From NCBI GenBank assembly GCA_002746415.1, contig NVXD01000001.1:124001-188000 (forward strand): 64,000 nt of DNA, read 5' to 3'. The position numbers and the translations under genes were made by a program. Below are positions 54,538 through 63,118 of this stretch, piece after piece; position 1 is the first letter of the stretch, and the number at the start of each line of letters is the position of its first letter. The stretch is from Flavobacteriaceae bacterium. GTDB lineage: Bacteria; Bacteroidota; Bacteroidia; Flavobacteriales; Flavobacteriaceae. The notes beneath the pieces are model-generated. The model saw only the letters and a program-made list of their open reading frames with translations. It was not told the origin of the DNA and did not search any database.

Positions 54538-54990
54538 ATGTTCACTACGCTTCAACCAAAGGTTACTTCAATAACTAACAATCCCGACATTGATACTGAT
54601 GAGAAACTGCAGCAAATATGTGCACTTTTAAAACACAACATTCCTTATTATGACTGGGTAGGTTTTTATTTTAAAAATGGAGATAAAAAAGAACTAAAAT
54701 TGGGTCCTTATGCGGGAGCACCTACTGATCATACAATTATCCCATTTGGAAAAGGCATTTGTGGACAGGTTGCAGAGTCTAATAAAAATTTTGTTGTCCC
54801 AGACGTCATGGCACAAGACAATTATATTGCATGCAGCATCACCGTAAAAGCAGAAATTGTAATTCCTCTATTTGTAAATGGGAAAAATATTGGGCAAATA
54901 GATATAGATTCTAACACTCCAAATCCATTTACGGAAGCAGATGAGCACTTTTTAGAATTTGTAAATGAAGAAGTAGCCGAAATTCTTTAA
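54538..54990 (+). CDS. GAF-domain protein, free-methionine-(R)-sulfoxide-reductase-like, 150 aa
   Basis: A single GAF domain with no other module. The arrangement PFGKGICGQVAE ... YIACS ... AEIVIPL follows free methionine-R-sulfoxide reductase (fRMsr, E. coli MsrC/YebR). Of that enzyme's three active-site cysteines, the second and third positions are kept (Cys75 and Cys99, 24 residues apart as in the enzyme). The first, ten residues earlier, is His65. The aspartate that usually follows the third is Ser100. It may be an altered reductase or a ligand-binding GAF protein. It stands in front of purH, separated by 92 bp with its own purH -7 box. Confidence 0.82.
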   Translation: MFTTLQPKVTSITNNPDIDTDEKLQQICALLKHNIPYYDWVGFYFKNGDKKELKLGPYAGAPTDHTIIPFGKGICGQVAESNKNFVVPDVMAQDNYIACSITVKAEIVIPLFVNGKNIGQIDIDSNTPNPFTEADEHFLEFVNEEVAEIL

Positions 54991-55042
54991 AACTTTAGGA
55001 ATTTTGTTACTAAAACTGATGTCTATTTAGCTTCAAAAAAAG

Positions 55043-55050
55043 TACTTTTG
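55043..55050 (+). promoter_or_regulatory. Bacteroidota -7 box for purH
   Basis: TACTTTTG matches TAnnTTTG exactly and lies 32 bp before the purH start. No TTTG was found at the expected -33 spacing; the nearest is 36 bp upstream. No purine riboswitch fold was recognised in the leader. Confidence 0.45.
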
Positions 55051-55082
55051 TAGCCTAATTCTTTTCAAACCAACACGTAAAA

Positions 55083-56615
55083 ATGAATACCTCTAAAAAA
55101 GCCACTTCGGCCTTAATTTCTGTTTTCCATAAAGATGGTCTAGAACCAATTGTTAAAAAATTCAATGAACTGGGAATCACCATTTATTCCACTGGAGGTA
55201 CAGAGAAGTTCATCAAAGATCTAGGAATTGATGTTGTTGCCGTAGAGGACGTTACCAGCTATCCTTCCATACTTGGCGGCAGAGTAAAAACATTGCACCC
55301 AAAAGTTTTTGGAGGTATTTTAAACAGACAGGACAATGAAAATGATGTAGCTCAGTTGAAAGAGTTTAATATTCCTCAACTAGACATAGTCATTGTAGAT
55401 CTTTATCCTTTTGAAAAAACAGTTGCCAGTGGAGCATCTGAACAAGATATTATTGAAAAAATTGACATCGGTGGCATTTCCTTGATACGTGCTGCTGCCA
55501 AAAACTACAAAGATGTTATTTGTGTTTCATCCATGGAAGATTACGCAGATTTTCTAGAGGTAATCTCTTCTGAAAATGGAATTACCACAATTGAAGACCG
55601 AAAACGTTTTGCTGCAAAAGCGTTTAACGTTTCTTCACATTATGACACTGCAATATTTAACTACTTCAATCAAAATCATGAGGAAGCGGTATTAAAAATA
55701 AGTGAAACCAATGGGAAAGTACTTCGTTACGGAGAAAACCCTCATCAAAAAGGATTTTTCTTTGGTGATTTTGATGCTATGTTCAGCAAGCTTCATGGCA
55801 AAGAATTGTCATACAACAATCTTTTAGATGTTGATGCTGCAGTAAACCTCATCAATGAATTTAAAAAAGACGCTCCTACTTTTGCTATCTTAAAACACAA
55901 CAATGCTTGTGGATTAGCAATTAGGGAGACCTTACATCAAGCCTATGTGGATGCTTTGGCAGGAGACCCTGTTTCTGCTTTTGGTGGCGTTTTAATTAGT
56001 AATAAAGAAATTGACGTGGCAACTGCAGAAGAAATTCACAAACTATTTTGCGAAGTTGTTATTGCGCCAAGTTATGCTGATGATGCCTTGGCAATTTTGA
56101 AAGGAAAAAAGAATCGAATCATCCTTATACAAAAGGATATTGAATTACGGGAAACATCCGTTAGAACATGTTTAAACGGCATCCTTGTCCAAGATAAAGA
56201 CAATATCACTGATGCGCTTTCAGATTTTTCAAATGCCACAACTACAAGTCCGTCTGAAAACGAATTAGAAGATTTAATATTTGCCTCCAAACTATGTAAG
56301 CACACAAAGAGCAATACTATTGTTTTGGCAAAAAACAAACAATTATGTGCTAGTGGTACTGGGCAGACTTCTAGAGTAGATGCATTGAACCAAGCCATTC
56401 ACAAAGCACAGTCTTTTAATTTTGATTTAAAAGGTGCAGTAATGGCCAGTGACGCATTTTTTCCATTCCCAGATTGTGTTGAAATTGCTAGTAATGCAGG
56501 TGTTTCAAGTATCATTCAACCAGGAGGTTCCATTAAGGATCAACTAAGTGTAGATTACTGTAATGAGAATGGAGTTTCCATGGTTATGACTGGAACTAGA
56601 CATTTTAAACATTAA
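55083..56615 (+). CDS. purH: Bifunctional AICAR formyltransferase / IMP cyclohydrolase PurH, 510 aa
   Basis: The N-terminal IMP cyclohydrolase (MGS-like) domain spans about 1-195 (STGGTEKFIKD; GGRVKTLHPKVFGGIL; DLYPFEKTV; DIGGISLIRAAAKN). It is joined to the AICAR formyltransferase domain, with LRYGENPHQKG, AILKHNNACGLA (catalytic Lys-His pair), GDPVSAFGGVL and the C-terminal FPFPDCVEIASNAGVSSIIQPGGSIKD. It carries out the last two steps of IMP synthesis using 10-formyl-tetrahydrofolate. The length is typical. It precedes mreB by 57 bp on the same strand but probably forms a separate unit, as a promoter-like element lies between them. Confidence 0.97.
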   Translation: MNTSKKATSALISVFHKDGLEPIVKKFNELGITIYSTGGTEKFIKDLGIDVVAVEDVTSYPSILGGRVKTLHPKVFGGILNRQDNENDVAQLKEFNIPQLDIVIVDLYPFEKTVASGASEQDIIEKIDIGGISLIRAAAKNYKDVICVSSMEDYADFLEVISSENGITTIEDRKRFAAKAFNVSSHYDTAIFNYFNQNHEEAVLKISETNGKVLRYGENPHQKGFFFGDFDAMFSKLHGKELSYNNLLDVDAAVNLINEFKKDAPTFAILKHNNACGLAIRETLHQAYVDALAGDPVSAFGGVLISNKEIDVATAEEIHKLFCEVVIAPSYADDALAILKGKKNRIILIQKDIELRETSVRTCLNGILVQDKDNITDALSDFSNATTTSPSENELEDLIFASKLCKHTKSNTIVLAKNKQLCASGTGQTSRVDALNQAIHKAQSFNFDLKGAVMASDAFFPFPDCVEIASNAGVSSIIQPGGSIKDQLSVDYCNENGVSMVMTGTRHFKH

Positions 56616-56616
56616 T

Positions 56617-56648
56617 CTTGTTAATTTCATCGATAAAACTTACTTTTA
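56617..56648 (+). promoter_or_regulatory. Candidate promoter of the mreBCD-mrdA-rodA operon
   Basis: CTTG (56617-56620, three of four -33 bases) and TACTTTTA (56641-56648, one mismatch to TAnnTTTG) are 20 bp apart. The mreB ATG follows 24 bp later at 56673. Confidence 0.5.
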
Positions 56649-56672
56649 AACCGAAACGAAACGAATATATAA

Positions 56673-57701
56673 ATGGGATTTTTTGATTTCTTAACCGAGG
56701 AGATAGCTATTGATTTAGGTACAGCCAACACTCTTATCATTCATATGGACAAAGTAGTGGTAGACAGTCCGTCCATTGTTGCTAGAGATCGCATCACTGG
56801 AAAAATTATTGCTGTTGGTAGAGAAGCCAATATGATGCAGGGTAAGACCCATGAAAACATTAAAACGATTAGGCCTTTAAAAGATGGGGTTATTGCAGAT
56901 TTTGATGCTTCGGAAAAGATGATTAATATGTTCATCAAAAACATTCCTGCCTTAAAGAAAAAATGGTTCCCACCTGCTTTACGCATGGTCATCTGTATTC
57001 CTTCTGGCATTACGGAAGTTGAAATGCGTGCTGTTAAGGAATCTGCTGAAAGAGTAAATGGAAAAGAAGTCTATTTAATTCATGAACCTATGGCCGCAGC
57101 GATAGGTATTGGGTTGGATATTATGCAACCAAAAGGAAATATGATTGTAGATATAGGTGGTGGTACCACTGAAATTGCAGTAATTGCTCTTGGCGGAATT
57201 GTTTGTGACAAATCTGTAAAAATTGCAGGTGACGTATTTACAAACGACATTATATACTATATGAGAACCCAGCATAATTTATATGTAGGGGAAAGCAGTG
57301 CTGAAAACATTAAAATACAGATTGGTTCAGCTATAGAAGACCTACAGAGTCCACCTGAAGACATGTCCGTACAAGGCAGGGACTTATTGACTGGAAAACC
57401 CAAACAAGTATCCATATCGTACAGGGAAATTGCAAAAGCATTGGACAAATCCATTCTTAGAGTAGAAGATGCCGTTATGGAAACATTATCACAAACACCA
57501 CCAGAACTAGCCGCAGACATCTACAACACGGGAATTTATATGGCCGGTGGCGGGTCAATGCTTAGAGGGTTAGACAAGCGCTTGTCGTTAAAAACAGATT
57601 TACCAGTATATATTGCAGAAGACCCTTTAAGGGCTGTAGTAAGAGGAACAGGAATTGCATTAAAAAATCTAGAACGTTACAAGAGTATTCTCATTAAGTA
57701 A
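56673..57701 (+). CDS. mreB: Rod shape-determining actin homologue MreB, 342 aa
   Basis: Actin-fold ATPase with phosphate-1 motif IAIDLGTANTLI at about 11-22, phosphate-2 DIGGGTTEIAVI near 155-166 and the adenosine motif GGGSMLRGLD at about 290-299. The N-terminus (MGFFDFLTEEIAIDLG) includes the membrane-binding amphipathic start. MreB filaments lie under the inner membrane and guide the elongasome. It is first in the cluster mreB-mreC-mreD-mrdA-rodA, all on one strand and mostly overlapping. Confidence 0.98.
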   Translation: MGFFDFLTEEIAIDLGTANTLIIHMDKVVVDSPSIVARDRITGKIIAVGREANMMQGKTHENIKTIRPLKDGVIADFDASEKMINMFIKNIPALKKKWFPPALRMVICIPSGITEVEMRAVKESAERVNGKEVYLIHEPMAAAIGIGLDIMQPKGNMIVDIGGGTTEIAVIALGGIVCDKSVKIAGDVFTNDIIYYMRTQHNLYVGESSAENIKIQIGSAIEDLQSPPEDMSVQGRDLLTGKPKQVSISYREIAKALDKSILRVEDAVMETLSQTPPELAADIYNTGIYMAGGGSMLRGLDKRLSLKTDLPVYIAEDPLRAVVRGTGIALKNLERYKSILIK

Positions 57702-57747
57702 TTGCTTCTTTGATACTTTTTTAATGGTTTGCTAAAACAAAAAGTGA

Positions 57748-58566
57748 ATGCAGCAGATTATCAATTTTATAATTAGATATAAAATAACCTTACTTTATAT
57801 CTTATTGATGATAATTGCTTTGGGATTTACAGTTCGGTCAAAATCTTACCACGAGGCAAAGTTTTTCAATTCTGCAAATCAAATTTCTGGAGGCATCTAT
57901 AATACTTTCAGTAATGCTACTTCGTATTTTGATTTAAATGAGCAAAACAAAAGACTCCTTCAAGAGAATAAGGATCTAAGAAAACTCTTGTTCAACAAAA
58001 AGGAAGGGGATTCGATAAAAATTGACACAATCAACATCAACTATATTATAACTTCTGCAAAAATTATTAAAAATAGCTATGCAAGCCCACGAAATTATTT
58101 AACAATAAATAAAGGGAAAAACGATGGCATTGAGCAGGATATGGGTGTGATAACCGATAAAGGCATTTTGGGAATTATAGATTATACATCATCCAACTAT
58201 GGAAAAGTCCAAAGTATACTGAACACCAAATCTAATATAAATGCAAAAATAAAAAACACCAACTATTTTGGTTCTTTGGTTTGGGATACAGAAAGATATG
58301 ATGTCGTACAATTAGTGGACATTCCTAGATCGGTTCCGTTACATGTTGGAGATACCATTACAACTGGAGCCATGTCTAGTATTTTTCCAGAGAATATCCC
58401 TATAGGCGTTATCAAAAAATACAATCTAAATGCTTCGCAATCTCTTTATGACATTAATGTTCAATTGTTCAATGACATGACCAACATTAAGAACATATAT
58501 ATTATAAAAAATATAAATAGACCAGAAATCATAGCATTGGAATCTAACATAGAAAATGTTCCGTAA
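57748..58566 (+). CDS. mreC: Rod shape-determining protein MreC, 272 aa
   Basis: One N-terminal membrane helix (about 8-27) is followed by a short coiled coil (LNEQNKRLLQENKDLRKLL, about 68-90) and the two-barrel periplasmic domain (YLTINKGKNDGIEQDMGVIT; GKVQSILNTKSNINAKI; GDTITTGAMSSIFPENIPIGVI). MreC links MreB and MreD to PBP2 and switches on the elongasome. The gene starts 46 bp after mreB and overlaps mreD by 11 bp. Confidence 0.95.
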   Translation: MQQIINFIIRYKITLLYILLMIIALGFTVRSKSYHEAKFFNSANQISGGIYNTFSNATSYFDLNEQNKRLLQENKDLRKLLFNKKEGDSIKIDTININYIITSAKIIKNSYASPRNYLTINKGKNDGIEQDMGVITDKGILGIIDYTSSNYGKVQSILNTKSNINAKIKNTNYFGSLVWDTERYDVVQLVDIPRSVPLHVGDTITTGAMSSIFPENIPIGVIKKYNLNASQSLYDINVQLFNDMTNIKNIYIIKNINRPEIIALESNIENVP

Positions 58567-59065
58567 TAACTACTTTATAAATATAACCAGATTTGTGCTG
58601 CTTGTACTTGTACAGGTATTAGTATTCAATAAATTAAACTTTTTGGGGTACATAAATCCATTTGTTTATATTCTTTTCCTGTACTGGTACCCCATAAAAG
58701 ATAATAAGGGTGCTTTTATTATGACAGCTTTTTTCCTGGGCCTATGTATTGACATTTTTTCTGATACTTTAGCACTACACTCGGCATCAGCCGTTACTAT
58801 AGCATTTATAAGACCAACCATTATGCGTTTTGTTTTTGGGGTTAACTATGAATTTCAAAGTTTTAAGCTAAGTAGCTCAACCAGAGCACAACAAATAACT
58901 TTTTTAGCGTTATTAATTATATTGCATCATTTGGTTTTCTTTTCTTTAGAAATTTTTAGCTTTTCAAACATACTATTGATTATTAAGAAAACCTTTTTTA
59001 CCTTTTGTGGCACTTTAGTGATTTGTTTATTGCTAAATTCACTTTTTAGTTTTGAGAAAAAATGA
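58556..59065 (+). CDS. mreD: Rod shape-determining protein MreD, 169 aa
   Basis: A small, very hydrophobic protein with five or six membrane helices (first at about 10-28). Its position between mreC and mrdA, the length and pieces such as YPIKDNKGAFIMTAFFLGLCIDIFSD identify it as MreD. It partners with MreC in the inner membrane. It overlaps mreC by 11 bp and the mrdA start codon by 4 bp (ATGA), so translation of the three is coupled. Confidence 0.92.
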   Translation: MFRNNYFINITRFVLLVLVQVLVFNKLNFLGYINPFVYILFLYWYPIKDNKGAFIMTAFFLGLCIDIFSDTLALHSASAVTIAFIRPTIMRFVFGVNYEFQSFKLSSSTRAQQITFLALLIILHHLVFFSLEIFSFSNILLIIKKTFFTFCGTLVICLLLNSLFSFEKK

Positions 59066-60927
59066 AAAAATTTCTACTGTCCTCCATCATCATTATCATT
59101 GGAATAATCTTTGTTGGTAGGCTTTCTTATTTGCAAATTTTTAAATTTTCCCCAAGCCAGGTAATAGAGGATACAGCTGTAAAAGCAATTTATGACTATC
59201 CAGAGCGCGGCTATATTTATGACCGCAATGGAAAACTCTTGGTTGCCAACCAGCCAGCATATGATGTTATGGTTATTCCTAGGGAAGTAAAACCCCTGGA
59301 TACTTTGGAATTTTGCACCCTATTGGGCCTGGACAAGGACCAATTTATTAAAAAATTAAAAAAAGCAAGAATATATTCTCCTAGACTACCTTCCGTTGTA
59401 GTTCCTCAATTATCCAAAAAGGATTATGCCAGACTACAGGAGAAAATGAGGAAATATGAAGGTTTTTATATCCAAAAGAGATCGCTTAGGGATTATGCCA
59501 CTATAAGTGCCGCCAATGTCTTAGGGTACATTAGTGAGGTAAATGATCGGGATTTAGAAAAAAACCCTTATTACATTGCTGGAGAATTAACAGGTAGAAC
59601 AGGTGTTGAAAAACAATATGAAGAAACCTTAAGAGGAAAGAAAGGAGTTCAATATATTCAAAAAGATCGTTTCAATAGAGATCTAGGTCCTTTTAAGGAA
59701 GGGAAACATGATACGCTGCCAGTACAAGGAAAAGACATTCATATTACTATAGATAAAATTTTACAGGAATATGGAGAAAAATTAATGAATGGAAAACGTG
59801 GTGGCATAGTTGCCATAGAGCCAAGTTCTGGTGAAATTTTAGCTATGATTTCGGGCCCATCTTATGACCCATCTCTTTTAGTTGGTAGGGAACGTTCTAA
59901 AAATTATAGCAAACTATACTATGATTCAATTGCAAAACCAACATGGGACCGCTCCGTTTTAGCCCAGCCCTCTCCTGGATCTCCATTTAAAACACTTAAT
60001 GCCCTAATCGCATTACAAGAAGGTGTCATGACAACCAAAACCAAAGTGAGGTGTTACAATGGTTTTTATGTGGGCAGCATAAAAAGAGGTTGTCATTGCG
60101 GTGGTGGAATGCGAGACATGAATTCTGGTATTTATAAATCCTGCAATGCCTATTTTGCCCATACGTTTAGAAAAATATATGATAAATATCCAACTACAGA
60201 TGAAGGAATGGATGTTTGGGAAAAACACATGAAAAGTTTTGGTCTTGGAGGTTATCTAGGGTCTGATCTATATACTGGGAGCCCTGGAAGAATTCCTGGC
60301 AAGGCATATTATGATAGGATATATGGTGATAATCGATGGTCTTCCTCTTTTATCATCTCTAACTCCATTGGACAAGGAGAAGTTGCGGCCACGCCTATTC
60401 AATTGGCCAATATGACCGCCGCTATAGCCAATAAAGGATATTTCTATACTCCGCATATTATTAAAGAAATTGCTGGAACCTCCATAGAATCAAAATTTAC
60501 ACAGCGAAAATACACCACCATTGACAAAGAACACTTTGAACCCATTATTGAGGGTATGGCAAACGTATACAAGTATGGAACTGCAAAATGGATACAAGTA
60601 AAAGGAATTGATATTGCTGGGAAAACAGGTACGGTAGAAAATTTCACTAAAATAGATGGGGTACGGACCCAGCTAACCGATCATTCTGTTTTTATTGCTT
60701 TTGCTCCTGTGGAAAACCCAAAAATAGCAATAGCTGTTTATATCGAGAATGGCTATTTTGGGGGTAGATATGCTGGGCATATTGCTTCGCTTTTAATTGA
60801 GAAATATTTAAAAGGGGAAATAACGCGAAAAGATTTAGAACAAAGAATGCTAGAAAAAACCTTGGAACATGAATATGCTAAACCCCATAGTGGTGAACCG
60901 TTCAAGATAAACGAATATGTTTGGTAA
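59062..60927 (+). CDS. mrdA: Penicillin-binding protein 2 (peptidoglycan transpeptidase), 621 aa
   Basis: One N-terminal membrane anchor (about 5-24) is followed by the non-catalytic dimerisation domain (DYPERGYIYDRNGKLL; GELTGRTGVEKQYE) and the transpeptidase domain. Active-site motifs are visible: SxxK as Ser307-Pro-Phe-Lys310 (PSPGSPFKT), SxN as Ser360-Cys-Asn362, and KTG in IAGKTGTVEN near residue 520. Four cysteines and a histidine cluster just before the SxN motif (Cys331, Cys344, His345, Cys346, Cys361). It crosslinks glycan strands made by RodA during elongation. It overlaps mreD by 4 bp and rodA by 11 bp. Confidence 0.97.
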   Translation: MKKFLLSSIIIIIGIIFVGRLSYLQIFKFSPSQVIEDTAVKAIYDYPERGYIYDRNGKLLVANQPAYDVMVIPREVKPLDTLEFCTLLGLDKDQFIKKLKKARIYSPRLPSVVVPQLSKKDYARLQEKMRKYEGFYIQKRSLRDYATISAANVLGYISEVNDRDLEKNPYYIAGELTGRTGVEKQYEETLRGKKGVQYIQKDRFNRDLGPFKEGKHDTLPVQGKDIHITIDKILQEYGEKLMNGKRGGIVAIEPSSGEILAMISGPSYDPSLLVGRERSKNYSKLYYDSIAKPTWDRSVLAQPSPGSPFKTLNALIALQEGVMTTKTKVRCYNGFYVGSIKRGCHCGGGMRDMNSGIYKSCNAYFAHTFRKIYDKYPTTDEGMDVWEKHMKSFGLGGYLGSDLYTGSPGRIPGKAYYDRIYGDNRWSSSFIISNSIGQGEVAATPIQLANMTAAIANKGYFYTPHIIKEIAGTSIESKFTQRKYTTIDKEHFEPIIEGMANVYKYGTAKWIQVKGIDIAGKTGTVENFTKIDGVRTQLTDHSVFIAFAPVENPKIAIAVYIENGYFGGRYAGHIASLLIEKYLKGEITRKDLEQRMLEKTLEHEYAKPHSGEPFKINEYVW

Positions 60928-62200
60928 AAGTGTCCTAAAAAGAATTGACTGGTTTACCATTTTGCTATATGTACTATTAGCAGGTATTGGATGGATTAAT
61001 ATTTACTCTAGCACCTATTCAGAAAACACTTCCTCAATTTTTGATTTTAGTCAGCTTTATGGCAAGCAATTATTTTTCATCGGTGTAAGTTTTGTTGCCA
61101 TTGTTGTTATTTTGGCTTTAGAAACAAGCTTTTTTGAACGATTTTCAAGCGTATTATACGTCATTGGTTTAATATCACTTCTAGGCCTTTTTGTTTTTGG
61201 AAAAACAGTTGCTGGGGCTACATCCTGGTACAATTTGGGTTTTTTCAACTTACAACCATCAGAATTCGTAAAAATTGTTACTGCCTTAGCATTGGCAAAA
61301 TATCTCAGTGATATACAAACGGATATTAATCGGAGAAAAGACCAACTCTATGCCTTCTTAATTGTCTTGATACCAACAATCCTAATTGTACCACAACCAG
61401 ATCCTGGCAGTGCTTTGGTATTTCTTGCACTGCTATTTGTTTTGTTCAGGGAAGGTGTCCCGTTGTTTTACTTAGTAATAGCATTTTTAATGGTACTCAT
61501 ATTTGTCACTACTTTAATGTTTGGCACCATTTGGGTGGGTATTGCATTAGGATTAATAATTATTCTTTTTTTCTTGCTTAAAAAAACAAGTTTTAAAGTC
61601 CCTATATTACCTGTAGCTTCATTTTTTGTAATCGCAATAGTATTTTCCCTTTCCGTAAACTTTGTTTTCAATTCTGTATTTGAACAACGGCATAGAGATC
61701 GGTTTGGTCTTTGGCTTCGATTGGAAAAAGATCCAAAAAAATTGGAAGAAATTAGAAAAACAATTGGGTACAATACACATCAGTCTGAAAAAGCTATAGA
61801 GTCTGGAGGCTTCTTTGGGAAGGGTTTTCTGGAAGGCACAAGAACAAAAGGAGGTTTCGTACCAGAACAACATTCCGATTATATTTTTACTACGGTAGGA
61901 GAAGAATGGGGGTTTGTTGGCACAGTAACCATAATTATTCTTTTTACGCTTCTGCTTCTTAGATTAGTTCATATAGCAGAACGGCAAAAATCTGCCTTTA
62001 ACAGAATGTATGGTTACGGCGTTATTTCCATTTTATTGATTCATTACTTTATCAATATCGGAATGGTAATTGGCATTTTGCCTACCATTGGCATACCCTT
62101 GCCTTTCTTTAGCTATGGAGGGTCAAGTATGTTAGGGTTTTCTATCTTACTTTTTATCTTTCTTAAATTGGATACCAACAGACTGAATGAATGGCATTAA
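60917..62200 (+). CDS. rodA: Rod shape-determining SEDS glycosyltransferase RodA, 427 aa
   Basis: A polytopic SEDS-family protein with about ten membrane helices. Family motifs present: GATSWYNLGFFNLQPSEFVKI, the catalytic-loop QPDPGSALVFLALLFVLFREG, SGGFFGKGFLEGTRTKGGFVPEQHSDYIFTT (split here for the known extracellular loop) and the final GIPLPFFSYGGSSMLGF. It polymerises lipid II into glycan strands, working with PBP2 encoded just upstream. It is last in the mre operon and overlaps the stop region of the convergent nuclease gene by 4 bp, with no separate terminator visible. Confidence 0.96.
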   Translation: MFGKSVLKRIDWFTILLYVLLAGIGWINIYSSTYSENTSSIFDFSQLYGKQLFFIGVSFVAIVVILALETSFFERFSSVLYVIGLISLLGLFVFGKTVAGATSWYNLGFFNLQPSEFVKIVTALALAKYLSDIQTDINRRKDQLYAFLIVLIPTILIVPQPDPGSALVFLALLFVLFREGVPLFYLVIAFLMVLIFVTTLMFGTIWVGIALGLIIILFFLLKKTSFKVPILPVASFFVIAIVFSLSVNFVFNSVFEQRHRDRFGLWLRLEKDPKKLEEIRKTIGYNTHQSEKAIESGGFFGKGFLEGTRTKGGFVPEQHSDYIFTTVGEEWGFVGTVTIIILFTLLLLRLVHIAERQKSAFNRMYGYGVISILLIHYFINIGMVIGILPTIGIPLPFFSYGGSSMLGFSILLFIFLKLDTNRLNEWH

Positions 62201-63003
62201 AATTTCCATTCCTTAGCACTTGACTTGCTTTCAAATTTACGTTCAAAATCATCGGGCATTTTTTCAAAAAAGTCAATTTTAGTGATTTCCTCTAATTCAT
62301 CTATTGACACAATGAACGTATGTAATTGTTCCGTACTTGCCTTATGTGGAAATAAAAAGGCCACCACTATTAGGTTTTCTGAACTGCCCCTACTGACTAT
62401 CTTATAAAAATAGTTGGGGATTGCCACGTCCTCATCTCCAATGGTTTTCAACCCCTTTTCTAAAACGCCGCCAGTGACCACATGTAGTGTTCCATATTTT
62501 TTTGTCCAGTACCTAACTTGCTTTTCCAATCTGTTCCACACACCCGCATTAAAATCATTGTCCTGTGGACTAATATTACTTGTGTAAAAAGTTTCGTTAT
62601 AGGCATATTCAGAAAAACGTCGATCCCCCGCTGGACAAAGATGCCCTCGGTCATATCCAGAGCCCTTATAATTGCGCCAATCTGCGGATTTAGTTTTTAC
62701 TTTAGGGTCTTCAATAAAATAGGGTCGCTTTCTATCATCATAGGTTAAATGACTTTTCTGTAGTGTATAGGCAACCCATTCTGACTGTTCGTATTTTTCA
62801 TGATATGAAAAAGAAAAATGGTTATGATTAATAACTACCCCTGTTGTTGAACTTGGCATGAAATCTTCCGCCACTAACGTTATTGAACCTTCACCTTCTG
62901 GAGTTGAATAAGAATCTGGTGTATAAAAATTCTCAAATAACCAAAACCCTATCATACATAACATGATCAATATCGTATAAATGGTTTTGTTGGTTCTTCT
63001 CAT
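62197..63003 (-). CDS. Membrane-anchored DNA/RNA non-specific endonuclease (NUC family), 268 aa
   Basis: A hydrophobic helix at about 8-24 serves as signal anchor. The beta-beta-alpha-metal nuclease domain follows: the catalytic DRGH motif at 118-121 with His121 as general base, and the downstream SNISPQDNDFNAGVWNRLE (about 142-160) supplying the magnesium-binding Asn and Glu160. The family (Serratia nuclease, NucA, EndoG) cuts single- and double-stranded DNA and RNA without sequence preference. In the periplasm it would degrade incoming nucleic acids, for nutrition or defence. A promoter lies only 7 bp before the ATG. It ends overlapping rodA by 4 bp. Confidence 0.92.
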   Translation of the reverse strand: MRRTNKTIYTILIMLCMIGFWLFENFYTPDSYSTPEGEGSITLVAEDFMPSSTTGVVINHNHFSFSYHEKYEQSEWVAYTLQKSHLTYDDRKRPYFIEDPKVKTKSADWRNYKGSGYDRGHLCPAGDRRFSEYAYNETFYTSNISPQDNDFNAGVWNRLEKQVRYWTKKYGTLHVVTGGVLEKGLKTIGDEDVAIPNYFYKIVSRGSSENLIVVAFLFPHKASTEQLHTFIVSIDELEEITKIDFFEKMPDDFERKFESKSSAKEWKF

Positions 63004-63010
63004 CTTAAAT

Positions 63011-63042
63011 CAAAATTAGTCCTATTTTAAGACTAGGTCAAG
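63011..63042 (-). promoter_or_regulatory. Candidate promoter of the endonuclease gene
   Basis: On the minus strand CTTG (63039-63042, three of four -33 bases) precedes TAATTTTG (63011-63018, exact TAnnTTTG) by 20 bp. The ATG at 63003 is only 7 bp downstream, so the message would be almost leaderless, or translation begins at a later ATG. Confidence 0.5.
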
Positions 63043-63054
63043 CTTTCTTCAACA

Positions 63055-63098
63055 CAAAGAGCCCTGTTTTTGGTTGAATCCAAAAACAGGGCTCTTTG
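63055..63098 (-). terminator. Long hairpin terminator after the tail-specific protease gene
   Basis: A 19-bp perfect stem (CAAAGAGCCCTGTTTTTGG, 63055-63073, with its complement at 63080-63098) and a 6-nt loop, about 20 bp after the protease stop codon. The T-run after the stem is weak on the minus strand, but the stem is very stable. Confidence 0.75.
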
Positions 63099-63118
63099 AT
63101 TAATTTATAATAGGTTAA

